A stretch of 64,000 nt of DNA from Stenopsyche tienmushanensis (taxonomy: Eukaryota; Arthropoda; Insecta; Trichoptera; Stenopsychidae), in NCBI GenBank assembly GCA_008973525.1, contig WACJ01000081.1, positions 62,001 to 126,000 of the forward strand, in the 5' to 3' direction. The notes under the pieces were generated by a model that worked only from the letters and a program-made list of their open reading frames with translations, did no database searches and was not told where the DNA came from. Position 1 is the first letter of the stretch, and each line of letters begins with the position of its first letter. Both the position numbers and the translations under genes were made by a program. This document shows positions 21,512-33,413 of this stretch, in pieces.

Positions 21512-23704
21512 TTAACATAATAAATACCGTGTGCACAAAATTGTCCGTTTATACAAATATATTTTCGCATCCAAGTTCACTAATTTTCAAGGTGTTTTAA
21601 TTAATCGTTAATGATATCTTCAAGTAATGTGCGTATATCAAATGATCGCCAAATCGGGTTTACTATATATAGGTCGATGGGCATATTTGGGTGAAGCTTT
21701 TAATTCATATATCCAGACTTTAGAAAAGATCAAATTTATTATCGAAAAATGTGGTATTGAATAATTTGCTATTTAATTTTTAGATATCATTTGCACATAC
21801 ATAAAATGTTGCTTAAGAAGTAAATGTATGCTTTTTTAAAGAGGCAAGGTTGTGGTCTAAATTGTTTATTGCATTTGGAAGCACTTTTCAGGCTTTTTAT
21901 ATCGTTCCGAGCAATGTAGTCCTCGACAGAGGCATTCACCGCAAAGAGGGTGGCAAGAAGAAGACAAAAAAGGCGAGGGAATGCATTCGTGAGTCAAAAA
22001 GTGACGGAGAAATACAGCCTTATATAAAACTGTAAAGTGAGGAAAAATCGAATGAAAAAACGACAAGTGTTTCATTGGTAGTTTGTAGCAGAAGAAGCGT
22101 GTAATGTACGACGTTCGATGCTTGCGCAAACGTGGCGGAAGAGTTAAATCTCTATTTAGAAGATTAAAAGCAGAAAATGCGATACACGTTATATCAGAAT
22201 AAATGGAAAAATGGTAAGAATACTCCAATTCGTCGCTCGACTGGGAAGCTGGAAGTTCCGAAGCGCTGAAGCAGTTGCAACAAAGAAGATATTTAGCAGA
22301 CGCGCCGCCATGCGAACACTTCCACGTTTGATTTAGAACGATGCCATCCTTTGTCATAAAATGTAGTTGTTTGCCCAGTGTGAGAGGAGACAAAAAAAGA
22401 GCTGGTCCACCGGGATCCAACTTCAGAAGACGACAATAATTCGTCTCGTCCGATTTGTAGGGTACATACTGAGGGGATTTGAGACGGCGGCCAAGAAAAG
22501 GAGGCTGCGAGGAAAAAGGTTCTGGAGATAAATCGTGATTTAAGCAAGGTACAATAAATAATTTTTCGCTCTATAAAATGTACGACACTTCAATGAATAC
22601 CGCAGAAAATCTGTTCTATTTTGAAATCAGTATGAGGGTTTAAAATCGAAGAACTATAATGTCGAAGTCTATATAAAATATTATGAGTTCTTTTGTATCA
22701 TACAACAATATTATGGATGTCTTTAAGAAGGAGTCTTACAGAAAGTACAAATGATGCCTTATTACAATCGACTTAAAGTTGTATAGTCTTTGACATGGAT
22801 GTTTTATTCCAACAAAAATAAATGTTTTGACACATATACAAATATAGTAAACGTCAACTACTTCGTAGAAATTCATTTATATTGAAAGCTAAAAAGCTCT
22901 TGCAATATTTGAAAACTAAAGTGTTTTCACAAAAATTGCAAGCAAGCATTGAGGGATGCTTATGGCTAAATATACTAAACAAGTCCGAAGAAGAAACATA
23001 TGATGTAATTGTAATATAACTACACTAATAATATAGTTTTTGATGGTAAAAATAAATACATCGGGTATAATGTAGACAAAATCACAATTTATAGTTATAA
23101 ATTTAGTTCTATCTAGCAATTGAGTAATATTGGAATATAATGTTAAAAATATAAATTCGTGGCTCATACATTCCTTTAATTTTTTCCAACCACTCAGGCT
23201 TTGATATTCGGTATTGGTATTGATCTCATCAGTACAGCATAGGTTTTAAAACAGATCTGCTGCTATTTGGGCTCAAAAAATTTACTATTCTCTCCAGATG
23301 CATCGTATTGCAAAACATTTTTACAATGTTTAATTTAGTGGCAAAGCTTGGATCTATAGTGGGGGTCTTGCGTCTAGAAAGAAGATTATGCAGTGGAAAC
23401 ATAAAACATTTAATCTGATATAGAGGTCATTGCATGATGAAAGACTTTTGCTTATAGAATTCATACCACAAAAGATTACCATAACAGAAGCGACTTATGC
23501 TTGCGGAATTATTTCTAAGCGAGAGGCCATAAAAGATAAAAAGGAAAAGACTTTTTCAAAAGCTGGAAACTTCAGGATGTCATTCATCAAAGCTTGATTT
23601 GATATCCGGTAAAATGTCGCCCACATAAGTTATTTATCGTTTTTGCTTGATATTGCTTAGATGACTCTCAGCAATATTACTTTTGAGGACAAAAAATGCG
23701 CTGT
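21512..23704. other. No assigned gene; long minus open frame 21866-22420
   Basis: The minus strand is open for 184 codons at 21866-22420 (TTG at its start, first ATG internal). A second minus frame overlaps it at 22293-22547. The translation is Ser/Cys/His/Phe-rich with no domain I recognise. The region is GC-richer than average, which makes chance open frames more likely. The rest (22.55-23.7 kb) is A+T-rich. A CTTTTGCTTATAGAATTCAT word at about 23444 nearly recurs at about 57056. Confidence 0.35.
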
Positions 23705-23905
23705 AGAAGTGAAACTTTTTAGCTCATAGAAAATGTTGATTTTATGCATAGCTTTTTTTCATTTACGTCGATGATGTATTAAATACAATAGACACAGATA
23801 CAGTATAAATGATTTATCCTCTCATTTCCACTAACTGCCGCTTGGAGTTTCATTTTTCGTGACGTTTAAACAAAATTGCCCTACCGCGCCTATACAATCT
23901 TCCTA
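23705..23905 (+). repeat. Interspersed repeat family D, copy 2
   Basis: It begins AGTGAAACTTTTTAGCTCAT and ends with GCTTGGAGTTTCATTTTTCG and a GACGTTTAAAC run, matching the two ends of 20409-20655. The middle is shorter and lacks the AATAGGCGCG segment. Confidence 0.65.
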
Positions 23906-24179
23906 AACACGCAGTATTATCGATAGGCAGCTATTCAGCATTGCTTGAGTAGTTTCTTCAACGGATGTTGTGGTTCATTTAGTTTATGTCGATTTTATTG
24001 CTATCAAAAAAGCAGTAGGCTGTACACTCCTTTCCTTCTTGTCCTTGATGTTGTCACCCGTCAGTCAAGGATAGCTTATACAAAACATCTATTACTAATG
24101 GATTGACCAAAAATAATAGGATCTTTTTATCCATTATATATCCGATTTCAAGCCATTACATTATCATTGTATCTCGAGA

Positions 24180-24617
24180 GTCAACGACTCATTTCTGAAG
24201 AGTTTTTGCTTTTGGTCCCGAAAACTAGACAATTCGTATATCGAAGAATCGCAGCATAATGATATTTTAAAACTGGCAACAATTATTTCGATATATGAAA
24301 ATTTGTCGAAAGATGAATTACTGAGTACTAAATTATTAAAAAGTGATCATTCACAGAATGCAAACGAAATTTTCAACTTGACCGTTTTGGCTCCAAAGCA
24401 CCTACATTCTGGCTTAAAAGTAATCAACGTTGTGTCATTTTTGGCTTTTGCCTTATTCAATGAAGAAAATTCAGCACTTGTAATGATTATAAACGAACTA
24501 AAAGTAGTTGTTGAGATCAAGGAAGCTCGGAAAGCTCGAAAAGAAGAGATGCAAGCTCAAAACTATGCGTATGAAGAAGGTGAACGGTTGCTTTATAGTA
24601 CTGAAATAACTGATTAA
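24180..24617 (+). pseudogene. Mutator-like (MULE) transposase C-terminal fragment
   Basis: The plus frame is open from at least 24180 to the stop at 24615-24617 with no ATG at the start, so it is the tail of a longer protein. It carries ISIYENLSKDELLS, then SQNANEIFN, then LAPKHLHSGLKV, and a charged end (KEARKARKEEMQAQNY). I recognise this order from the C-terminal part of a widespread animal Mutator-like transposase family, where forms such as YxxLSxxxLLxxC, QNxNExxN and PKxxxxG occur. The catalytic domain is not present upstream. A diverged, stop-containing copy of the same region lies at 59530-59780. No host function is implied. Confidence 0.6.
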
Positions 24618-24900
24618 CTGCTAGGTAGTTTATATAATTTATTCCAGCCTTAAATTTCTCGTTTTCGGTAATTACTTTTTCAAACGTGTTTTTCTCGAAA
24701 CCACTTTTTTTCAACTTTGATACACTCTAGCTCAAAAAGCTATAAACCAATTTTTTTTTAAATTTATAAAAATATTTTTTATATAATTATAATCTATGCT
24801 AACTTAATTGCGGGAAAATATTATTATTTAAAATATGTTTTTTATTGCAAGAAAGGTGAAAAAAATGGTTAAAAAATCGTACTATTTTGTTTAAACACTT
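24618..24900 (+). repeat. 3' non-coding module of the Mutator-like element
   Basis: After the stop codon the sequence holds AAACGTGTTTTTCTCGAAAC, which recurs with small changes at about 36130, 46857, 55940 and 59900. It therefore marks the shared 3' end of this transposon group. The terminus itself could not be placed. Confidence 0.55.
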
Positions 24901-25880
24901 CTCAAACATATTTTTTTTCCTTTTTTCAGTTAAAACTTGGTTCATCTATTTAAAAATTATATTGTTAATAATATTCCAATGATATTTGGAATTTAATTAA
25001 TAATTGTGATTAGCACATTGTATCAAAGCAGTAAATTCTGATGGCGACCTTCCATGGGAAGCACCTTATAACTTGACTATTTCCAGCGTAAATTACTCAA
25101 AAAAAATTTCAACTATATTTCAAAATATTAAAAAAATATATTCAAAGTTTAAATATATTCTAATTATTCCTTCCCTGTTAAAAAAATATATAAAAAATGC
25201 TAAAAATCAGCCTCCTAATGTGATTTCCCCTCTTAAGGGAATATTTGAATGCACGTCAGTCTTTGTAATTTTCTGCACTGACGTAATTATCAGGCAAACT
25301 TCAGATCAATTCATCCATTATAAGTTTAAAAAATTAATATAAACAAAATAATATTTTATGCTTTTGAATATTTAAAAATATCGTTATCATAATCAAAAAT
25401 ATGTATTTCAATCAACTGAGCAGAAACTCGATTTTTTATAGTCACTTGATGTCCCGATTAATTGGCGGACGTTCCCATCAATTAAGCATGGATTCATTAA
25501 TATACTGCGGGATCGGGAATATTTTATTATTAATAAATAAAGCTCAAAATTACTTAGCGTTTAAGGCGCATTTTTCATAGTGTAGGGCTGTATTTTTAAG
25601 TGTGCGATAATTAAATTGCTTGACACTTTCAGGCGTTTTTCATAATTTGGAACTTCATATTCTGAACCATTTCCGAGGAAGCTCCTAGGGGTTCTCAGTT
25701 GACATTTTTGCATTAAGCGATACTGCCAACATCGTTAAAATGATTAATGACATAATACATACACATTTTTATCGGAAAATATAAATATTGATAATATTTT
25801 TATGCATGCATTTTTGCTAAATAGGCTCATGATAAAATTTTGCAGCGTATTTAGCGAGTTGTAAATATGAATATACGTAT
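24901..25880. other. A+T-rich, nothing recognised
   Basis: Only an 89-codon ATG-less frame (25073-25342) of low complexity is open. The last 250 bp form the upstream region of the CFAP20-like gene. Confidence 0.4.
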
Positions 25881-25890
25881 TATATATAAA
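25881..25890 (+). promoter_or_regulatory. TATA-like element upstream of CFAP20-like gene
   Basis: TATATATAAA lies about 131 bp before the ATG at 26021. The region is A+T-rich, so this could be chance, but the spacing would give a short 5' leader. Confidence 0.3.
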
Positions 25891-26020
25891 TCATGCTGTT
25901 TTCAAATTTCATAACATAGGTCGTTTTTCGGTGTCTTAAGATTATTTTATTCAAATAAATATTTTGTTTTATTTGACGTTATTTTGGTATTTAATAAACA
26001 AACGGTGTAGTATTTGGATC

Positions 26021-26674
26021 ATGTTTAGAAAAACATATCAGAAGAGCATTTTTTCCTTGTTTTATAGTATCGGCAGCTCCCCATTGTCCTTATGGAGGCT
26101 GAACGCTGGAGATGGATACATAAGAAGGGTGAACGATGATGTCATAAATTCTTCAGTACTGGAAATATCCAGTGTCAACATTTCGACGACCTTTATAACG
26201 TGCCCCAAGGATCCCAAATTGGAGCTCGGCATACGGCTCCCGTTCTTGGTTCTCATCTTGAAAAACATGAATAAATACTTCTCGTTCGAGGTGACCATCA
26301 TCGACGAATGGAAGATCAAGCGCAGATTCAAGATCAGCAGCTTTCAGCTCAAGAATAATTTGAACTTCTTTTCCACGTCGATTCCGCTCACCTTGTCGAC
26401 AGGTTGGAATCAGATTCATTTTAATTTGGCCGATTTCACGAGAAGAGCTTACGGATCTCGATATGTGGAAGCGACCAGGGTTCAAATCAATGCGAGCGTC
26501 AGGATAAGAAGGATTTATTTCACGAATCGGCTGTATAATGAAAATGAATTGCCCAAAGAGTTTAAGCTGTATCATCCGATCAATGCTTACAAGAATAAAA
26601 TTAAAGTGTTGGAAGAAAAACCGAAAGAAAAGAAATTTCCGTGTACCCCCATCACTTCACCCAAAGATGCATAA
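26021..26674 (+). CDS. CFAP20-like (BUG22/GTL3 family) intronless gene
   Basis: The uninterrupted 217-codon frame aligns along its length with the CFAP20 family, a ~190-residue conserved protein of cilia, centrioles and sperm flagella that lines the axonemal doublet microtubules. Diagnostic stretches are MFRKTYQ at 1-7, YSIGSSPLSLW at 15-25, ITCPKDPK at 59-66, LGIRLPFLV at 69-77, KYFSFEV at 85-91, GWNQIHFNLADFTRRAYG at 128-145, RIRRIYFTNRLY at 161-172 and ELPKEFKLY at 176-184. I chose the ATG at 26021 because it matches the family N-terminus; the frame extends 19 codons further upstream without an ATG. Residues 92-127 are poorly conserved, and a Lys-rich tail (about 188-217) exceeds the family length. 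There are no introns, although animal CFAP20 genes normally have them, which suggests a retrocopy. Its local GC is higher than the flanks and it has no stops, so it is probably under selection, possibly as a male germline paralogue (inference). Confidence 0.93.
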   Translation: MFRKTYQKSIFSLFYSIGSSPLSLWRLNAGDGYIRRVNDDVINSSVLEISSVNISTTFITCPKDPKLELGIRLPFLVLILKNMNKYFSFEVTIIDEWKIKRRFKISSFQLKNNLNFFSTSIPLTLSTGWNQIHFNLADFTRRAYGSRYVEATRVQINASVRIRRIYFTNRLYNENELPKEFKLYHPINAYKNKIKVLEEKPKEKKFPCTPITSPKDA

Positions 26675-26750
26675 ATAATCAATTGAAATTGTTGTTTATT
26701 TTAAGTTCATAATAGAAAAAAATTCTGCGTGTGTTTATAAAACTTTTTTA

Positions 26751-26760
26751 AATAAATAAA
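26751..26760 (+). terminator. Polyadenylation signals after CFAP20-like gene
   Basis: AATAAATAAA contains two overlapping AATAAA hexamers 77 bp after the stop codon, and more AATAAA words follow at about 26767-26775. This would give a short 3' UTR. Confidence 0.6.
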
Positions 26761-26775
26761 ATACAAATAAATAAA

Positions 26776-29700
26776 TGTATACTTATTTGTAGTAGATGTA
26801 ATAACACACTTTGTGGAAATAATCCAATAAATTATCTAGATTATTAATACTCAATTGTAACATTGGTGAACAGACAGACACACTACCTTTTCAAATATCA
26901 ATATCAAACACACTAATATGGGATAAAATTATGATAGAACTGGCGTTCAGACTGATTTATATCGAAATATTATCGGATTTAACTTTTAAATGGATTTTTA
27001 AACATGTATAATTACAATTATGTGTGAGTGTTCCCATGGAAGCACGCACGACGTAAATACAGTTCACACAATATTATTTATGTTTGTTGTTACATTATTA
27101 ATACATTTATGATTCGATTAGATCAGAGTCGTCGTTTGATGTCCTCTGCATCCATTAGGCCCTCGATAGGCGCGGCGATTTCCTATTACGATTTCACTAT
27201 TACGCGGAATCAGGGCACAGAAAATGATGAAAACATTCTTAGCACCTAGAGGTAGATAAAAAAGGTAGATAAATCCAAAACAAGGGGAGAGTCTAGCATA
27301 CCGAGCGTGCCCTGCATGGTGTAAATATCGTAAGACACAACTTTTGAAGATAACCATCCTCCAGCTTTCGACAAAGATACACAAGACATTTTAAAACCAA
27401 TATAAGAAGATTTGTCTTCCAATGATTTATTACAAAGGTGCATTGGTGTAAACAGTAGCAAAAAGTAATACACGTTTATTTTGAAACAACACCTGAACAA
27501 AGTTATACTCTGCGATGGGTCTGTCGACTATTTGCAATGTTTTTTCTCGTTTTTAGATAATTCAGAGTTAACATTACAAAAATTATTATATTTTAACTTC
27601 AACTATAGTAGTTAAAAGCAATAGTTATGAATATTAATTTTTTCCCGGATTTTAAATGACTTTTTCATATTGTGTACCAAATACATATCATCGAAGCGCG
27701 TGGGTGCTTCTAGCATAGTAAGGGAATAGTTAATCTGTTGGACATTCTAGGGAAAAAAAATGATTATGCCTATCAAGCTGAAATGTTGTTTGCTTATTCT
27801 ACACATGTATAGTTATCGTGTGAACTACGTTTAAGATTTTTATTATTAATATTTGAGCCATTTTTCAAAAAAATTAAGTTGAAAAAAAAGGTCGCAATGT
27901 CAAAACGTTAGCCTTTTTTGTTGTTAATATCGACACTTTTCTAATTCAGATGGTCCAAGGATGAGATATCGTGTCAAAATGATTCAAGCAGGGATCAAAT
28001 CTTAAAAAAACTAATTTAGAATGGATACGATCCCCTTAAGGAATTGAATGAAGAAGAATTATATTTTGAGGACTTTGAATGCTATTGATGTTTGAATTCA
28101 CTTTTGATAAAATTAATAACACAAATATCAATTTGAAATAAATAATAATTTATCGAAAATTTAGTCGCGATCGCTTCACCCTCTGGCGAGGGATGGGGTG
28201 GTTGGGAGAGATGACATTCAAAACCGACGATTTTGTTTGCTCCGATAATGAAATAATAACACAAAAGCCGGGTCGATAATGATGTCCCCTCATTATCTGG
28301 TCGTAATTATTCCTTTCTCTGTTTGCACCAATTATGAGGAATTATAATTGAGGCCGGTCTCCTGCCAGAGACGGATGATCATTTTAGGGCACAAAGGCAC
28401 TCATTATAGATTTAATGAAGTTAAAAGATCAATTCGCTGTATGTCAGTGCGAGTCGAAATCGAGAGGGGATCGGAATGTTTTGAGAATTCCACAGAAAAA
28501 AAAACATCTAACGATGCGACGTCTGTAAGAATATTGAATATTTAGATTGGATTTCGAAGAAATTGCTTCATATTAATTCGGAGAAAATATATTAAAATAT
28601 GAGTTCAAATGAAATATTTGCTCAGAGCTGATGTGTCATTTTTCGGTCGACAAAGCTTTTATGCTTATTTGGCGATATGAAAATATAAATAATTAATTTT
28701 GAACTGTGGAAAAGGTGACATAAAGGTGGTGGTGCTTAAAAAGGCCTCGCAAGCACTCAACTTCAAGCCGTCTGGCGTCGGGATTTGCTGAATAGGCATA
28801 GCCTGGAGCAAACCAACAGTTGCTGATGAAAAACTATTAAATCATCTGTCTGGGAAGAATTTCATTCCGTTCGAGCGAACGACATATTATGTTAGCTCTT
28901 CATGAATGAAGCTAAATTTGAAAAAATAAAGCTCATTGTATCAATTATATGCTAAAATTAATGTGCAAGTAAGACGCAATCTATTACTGATTGATATTAA
29001 TAGATCTATACAGTATATGAATTTATTTAAAAACATTTAAATGTTTAAAAAACATATTTTTATAGAATGTGGGATAAATCCGAATGTCGCACTTGAGGGA
29101 CATTTATGCTTAAAAATTTATTGATTTTGCCAAATTGATTTTGCCGCATAATTTAAAATAAAAGTAGTTATATAACTTCTCCTCAAATGAAGCTTGGAAT
29201 AGGATCGCTTTATAGAGACATATGTATAAGTTATTTGTTAATGATTTATGAGTGTTTGATAACATTAGTATAAAATTATTGTCCTAAATCGATTAAACGA
29301 TGAATCAGTCTAAGTGGAATAAATTTAGTTTGAGTAGTAGCATTTGAATTTTATATAAATATAGTGGAAATATTATCGCTGGTATTATACACGTTGAACT
29401 GGAAATGTCTTGAATTAAATTCAACAGGGAAGATATGTTTTTTCCATAATTGAACATCTGTTCTTGAGAGGAATCCTGGATAGAAATGTCCTGCGGGGAC
29501 TTTAATTTGCATATATTTTCATTATATTTGTTCATTTTTACAGCGCAGGGCATGATGCGCGTTATTGCACCGCTGCATTCATTCCTAGAAGAAAAACTTT
29601 GTTTTTACGAGCGCCAACAACCGTGTCCTGTTTTTCCTCAGCGCTCGTGCTTCTGAGGCTTTGCCGAACAATGGTGGAAAAGTTTTTTCCCGTGTGTCGT

Positions 29701-30355
29701 AAAGGAAGGCCCTCCAAGGGGCGGTTGCAGCCGGAGAAAAGACTTTGAAAAACTGCATCTTAAAATGATACTTTCATCACGAAAGTTGGGGAAGAGGCAA
29801 GCCGCAATCACAAAGACGCCGTAGTTTAGGGGGGTGGAAAAATGGTGCATGAAAAATGGTTAGCATCCATCATTCGGTAAAAAATGGCACATTATCATAT
29901 CTCCGGACTAAATTCCACATTGGCGAAAACGCGAACTTCGAATGCATATGAATAAGCCATGGCAAGCCAATGGAACAATAAATCAGGCGATAAATTTAAT
30001 GTATCTTGATGCGAATGAGCTGCATTATTCATCTATCGAAATTTATGGCTCCAAGGTTGATATCATTTATATGCAATTTTTTAAAAAATAAAATGAAAAT
30101 AGATTGTGGGAAAATCAAATCGACATCAAGAATAAATATGGGTTTTATGATATAATCATTTTTAAAGCAATTTGATTCGTGTTAATATAACAGATTAGAT
30201 CCAGGAAACTTATTTTGAAGATTCGGAATAAAATCTGGGAATTTGGGATTTCACATTTTCGACCGATTATAAATTTTAACAACACCCTGATCAATCTTTT
30301 TCGGACAACTTCGTTTTGTAATAAGAGTTCGTAATCATTTTGTAGACATGTTCAT
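26776..30355. other. No recognisable gene
   Basis: Frames at 27028-27249, 27118-27384, 27246-27500, 29305-29553 and 29638-29850 are open but without motifs. GC-richer unrepeated patches lie at about 28300-28560 and 29560-30000. The second contains homeodomain-type words such as ATTTATGG and AATAAATCAGG, a weak hint of regulatory DNA. Confidence 0.4.
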
Positions 30356-30455
30356 GTATGGCGTCCGATCGCGAGGCGCTCATTTGTCATGTCAGCGATC
30401 CGAAAAGCGGACCGGTTGGACACACAGACCTTGTGGCCATTATGTCCTCTTTTAG
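30356..30455 (+). repeat. Interspersed repeat family A, internal segment
   Basis: ATGGCGTCCGATCGCGAGGC, followed by GCGGACCGGTTGGACACACA and CCTTGTGGCCA, closely matches the reverse complement of 50280-50366. It therefore belongs to the same dispersed repeat as the long copy at 50110-50640. Confidence 0.75.
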
Positions 30456-33199
30456 CGCTTTTTGCGGCATTTTCTATGATCTGTACGATAACGGAAGCAC
30501 CCTAAGAGGTTAACTTACATAGGTGATTGGTGCCAAATGAGGTCGAGAGCGATATTAAAACTGTATGAAAGATTCATATAAAATACAGTTTCGACGGTAT
30601 ATACGTGAGCATTGACAGACTTACATGTCCAAAACATTAAGACGAAGTAAAAAACGCATTTAAATCAAGCGTTTGAGCTTCGTATAGCATTAATGGAACT
30701 AGTCGCTAAATTTTTCTTCCAAATTTTGTCCGCAAAATTGAAAATTAAAAAACGCGTAAATCGGGCGAAATGTGACTAGGACGAAAATTTCGATACATAA
30801 GTATTTATCAAAAGTCCGCACACGCAAGTGAGGAAGGAAACTGGGGGAGCCAGGCTCCTGGTGATGAATGACCTGCCAAGCTACACGCGATGCAAACTGA
30901 TGCAGCTGAATTAATTCTCTTTATATATAAACATTTTTCATACAAACATGTTAACAAACAACCGATAAGATTATACAGCCCATTAATTCACCCCTCCCGA
31001 AAGCTAATTTTTCTCATTCAGAGCTCCGAAAATGAGGCAACTTTTAGCATATCAACCGCATCATGGCTGGCAAAAGAGCTTAGCTCAGTTCAGATAATGT
31101 GGGGAGTTTGCGTTATAGGATATTCAAAATAATGCATTATTTGTTCCCTTAAATTGAGACGCAAACTCCGTCTGAAAAGCCTATGATATTTTATATATTG
31201 GTAAAAAATAAAAAAATTCAGATGTGAAAACAAACAACAAATTCTTCCTTTTTTACAACAAACAACAAATTCACAAAAGATCGAAATGCAATAAAAATAC
31301 ATAAGTTTAAAGCTAAAAATGGTTTTTTTATAAAGCAATATATCTTAATAAACAAAATTCATAAGACTCTCTTCTAGGAAGAGTTGATGATGACATGCAT
31401 TTTTTCCCCCCATTTCTTAACATTCATTTTATCGTGTTCAATAATGAATGAAGTACAATACATCAATGTTATTTTGTGTTATTTTTAATCGAACTCAATT
31501 AGTTTTTTATGTGAAAAATAATGGTGATAGGAAACTTTCCTAGAAAGAGAAAATCCTATAATCCCTAGTATTTTTCCTAAGTATTTTTCATGTGTTGATT
31601 TTACATTACTTTCCCCCATATGCTTCCCTAGATATGAGAAACTTCACGAATGAGTAATTAGTTATTGTTGCAAATGCAGTCAGTCATAGATAATTCTTTT
31701 CTAGATTGAGGAAATTAAGGCAAATTGATATGCAATTATAATATGAGTTTGGGATCCAATGCATTAAATTGACACTTAATTTTTATTATATAAGAAAATT
31801 AATATTTTTGCATTGTTAAATTGTCTTTATTGGATATGAGCTTTAATCGTAAGCTTTATAGGCATATCATTAGGCAATTAATGGGGCTTAGTTTGGAAAC
31901 GTTTTAAGGTTTTAATCTATAGTTGATGTATATTATACTACAGAAAATTTAGCCGTACAGTGTTATATCTTCGCATTTCGGGATAAATGGCTTGCAATGC
32001 GGATTTTCAGGATCAACGGCGCTAAAAGGCCAGGATGACGTCAATCGAGGGAAATAATTCTTTCGGCGATAGGGTGGCTTAAAACGCGACTCCTACAAAG
32101 TTTCGGCCACAATTTACTTAAAGAGTAATTCGAAACAGGCCACAATGGTCTACCGTTGACAGCAGAAATGATAAGAAATTTATGTGAACCCAGTGAAATG
32201 GTGAGAATAGCCGATAACGCCGGAAAAGTGTCAACGGTGAGAAAAATATACGAGGAAAAAAGAAATGATATATACATCGGTCGTTAGATTTTTTCAGGAC
32301 GCGAGTGCTCGGCGCTTCAGCAGTTTCACAATTCAGGTGATTTTTCAGAAAAATCGTCTCGGGGAAGAGAGACCCCGAATGAAATACGGATTTGGCAAAA
32401 ATTATATCGCGAAAAAACTGACTAAGATACTAAACAGACATGTAAAACAACGAAAATTGTATCACATTACATTTCCAATTAGTTTCATACAGTCCGCTTC
32501 TACACAACACGTGAGTGGAAGATAAAGGGCGTCTTCTGAAGGCAATTGAAGTCGCCCATAAAAACTTGCGTTTTTATTAGATACTTCGCATTTTGCAGCA
32601 TAAGATTTTTTTGCCACACATTGACCTCTGCCAGGAGCACACGATTTCAGTACTAAATAAATTTATTGCTGAATTAAAATGCCATTAAACGACCTACGAT
32701 GTTCGTGAGATTTTAATATTTTTCAAACTATCCCACGTCCTTCTGCTTTTCGTGCAGACATATCTCAAGGGGTGATTTATTTACATATTTGCCAATTCCT
32801 GAGCAGTGGCATTGGAGGCGAAAATAGAGAAGATATCTCGAATGCAAATTTATGTACTACTCGATTTTGTATATATTTTCCTTTATCGCAGCATGCTTAG
32901 TTCGATCAATATACTATCTGGATGTCGTTAGACACATTGTGAAAAAGAAACATAATTTATGCATGTGTTTAAAACAATTTGTGTATTTGCAAAATAAATT
33001 TGGTATTCAAATATGTATACATTAATAACAACATCATAAAAATAACAACAAAGTTTTAAACTTGATTTGCATTTGAGTTCAATTTAAGAATGTCTATAAA
33101 AATAACTAGACTGGGTTTATATGAATCAAAATCACGTAAGTTGAAAGTAAACAATAGATATTAATATTAATTGATATTAATAGATTTAATAGGGATGTA
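30456..33199. other. No recognisable gene
   Basis: A+T-rich at 31.1-31.95 kb. GC-richer at 31980-32550 with a 78-codon minus frame (32041-32277) and an 86-codon plus frame (32265-32525), neither recognisable. A CAAACAACAAATTC word is duplicated at about 31231 and 31260. Confidence 0.4.
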
Positions 33200-33413
33200 A
33201 AGCCATGTCTCATTATTTGTGCGATTTCGAAGTTATGCGGTTTTTTTAAAAGCAACTTTTTTTATGCGATTTTGGATAAATTTTATATAGCTGTTTCAAG
33301 TTATGCGGTTTTTAAAATCCATGGACGCAACTTCATTTTTTCTATATAATTCATAGCTTTTTTTGTGCGATTTTCCGCGGAACGCATCTACCGCATAAAA
33401 AAAGGTTTAAGTG
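33200..33413. mobile_element. Small Tigger-related non-autonomous element
   Basis: The right end, read as reverse complement, is CACTTAAACCTTTTTTTATG then CGGTAGATGCGTTCCGCGG. It matches the first 40 bp of the Tigger-like element at 14388 (ATGCGATAGATACGTTCCACGG there), and TA follows at 33414-33415. Subterminal CCGCATAACTT words occur twice. The opposite end near 33200 is degraded and its limit is approximate. There is no coding capacity. Confidence 0.65.

Noticed and set aside
26062..26575. Minus-strand frames of 89 and 140 codons
   Set aside because: They are antisense to the CFAP20-like gene and open only because of its codon composition.
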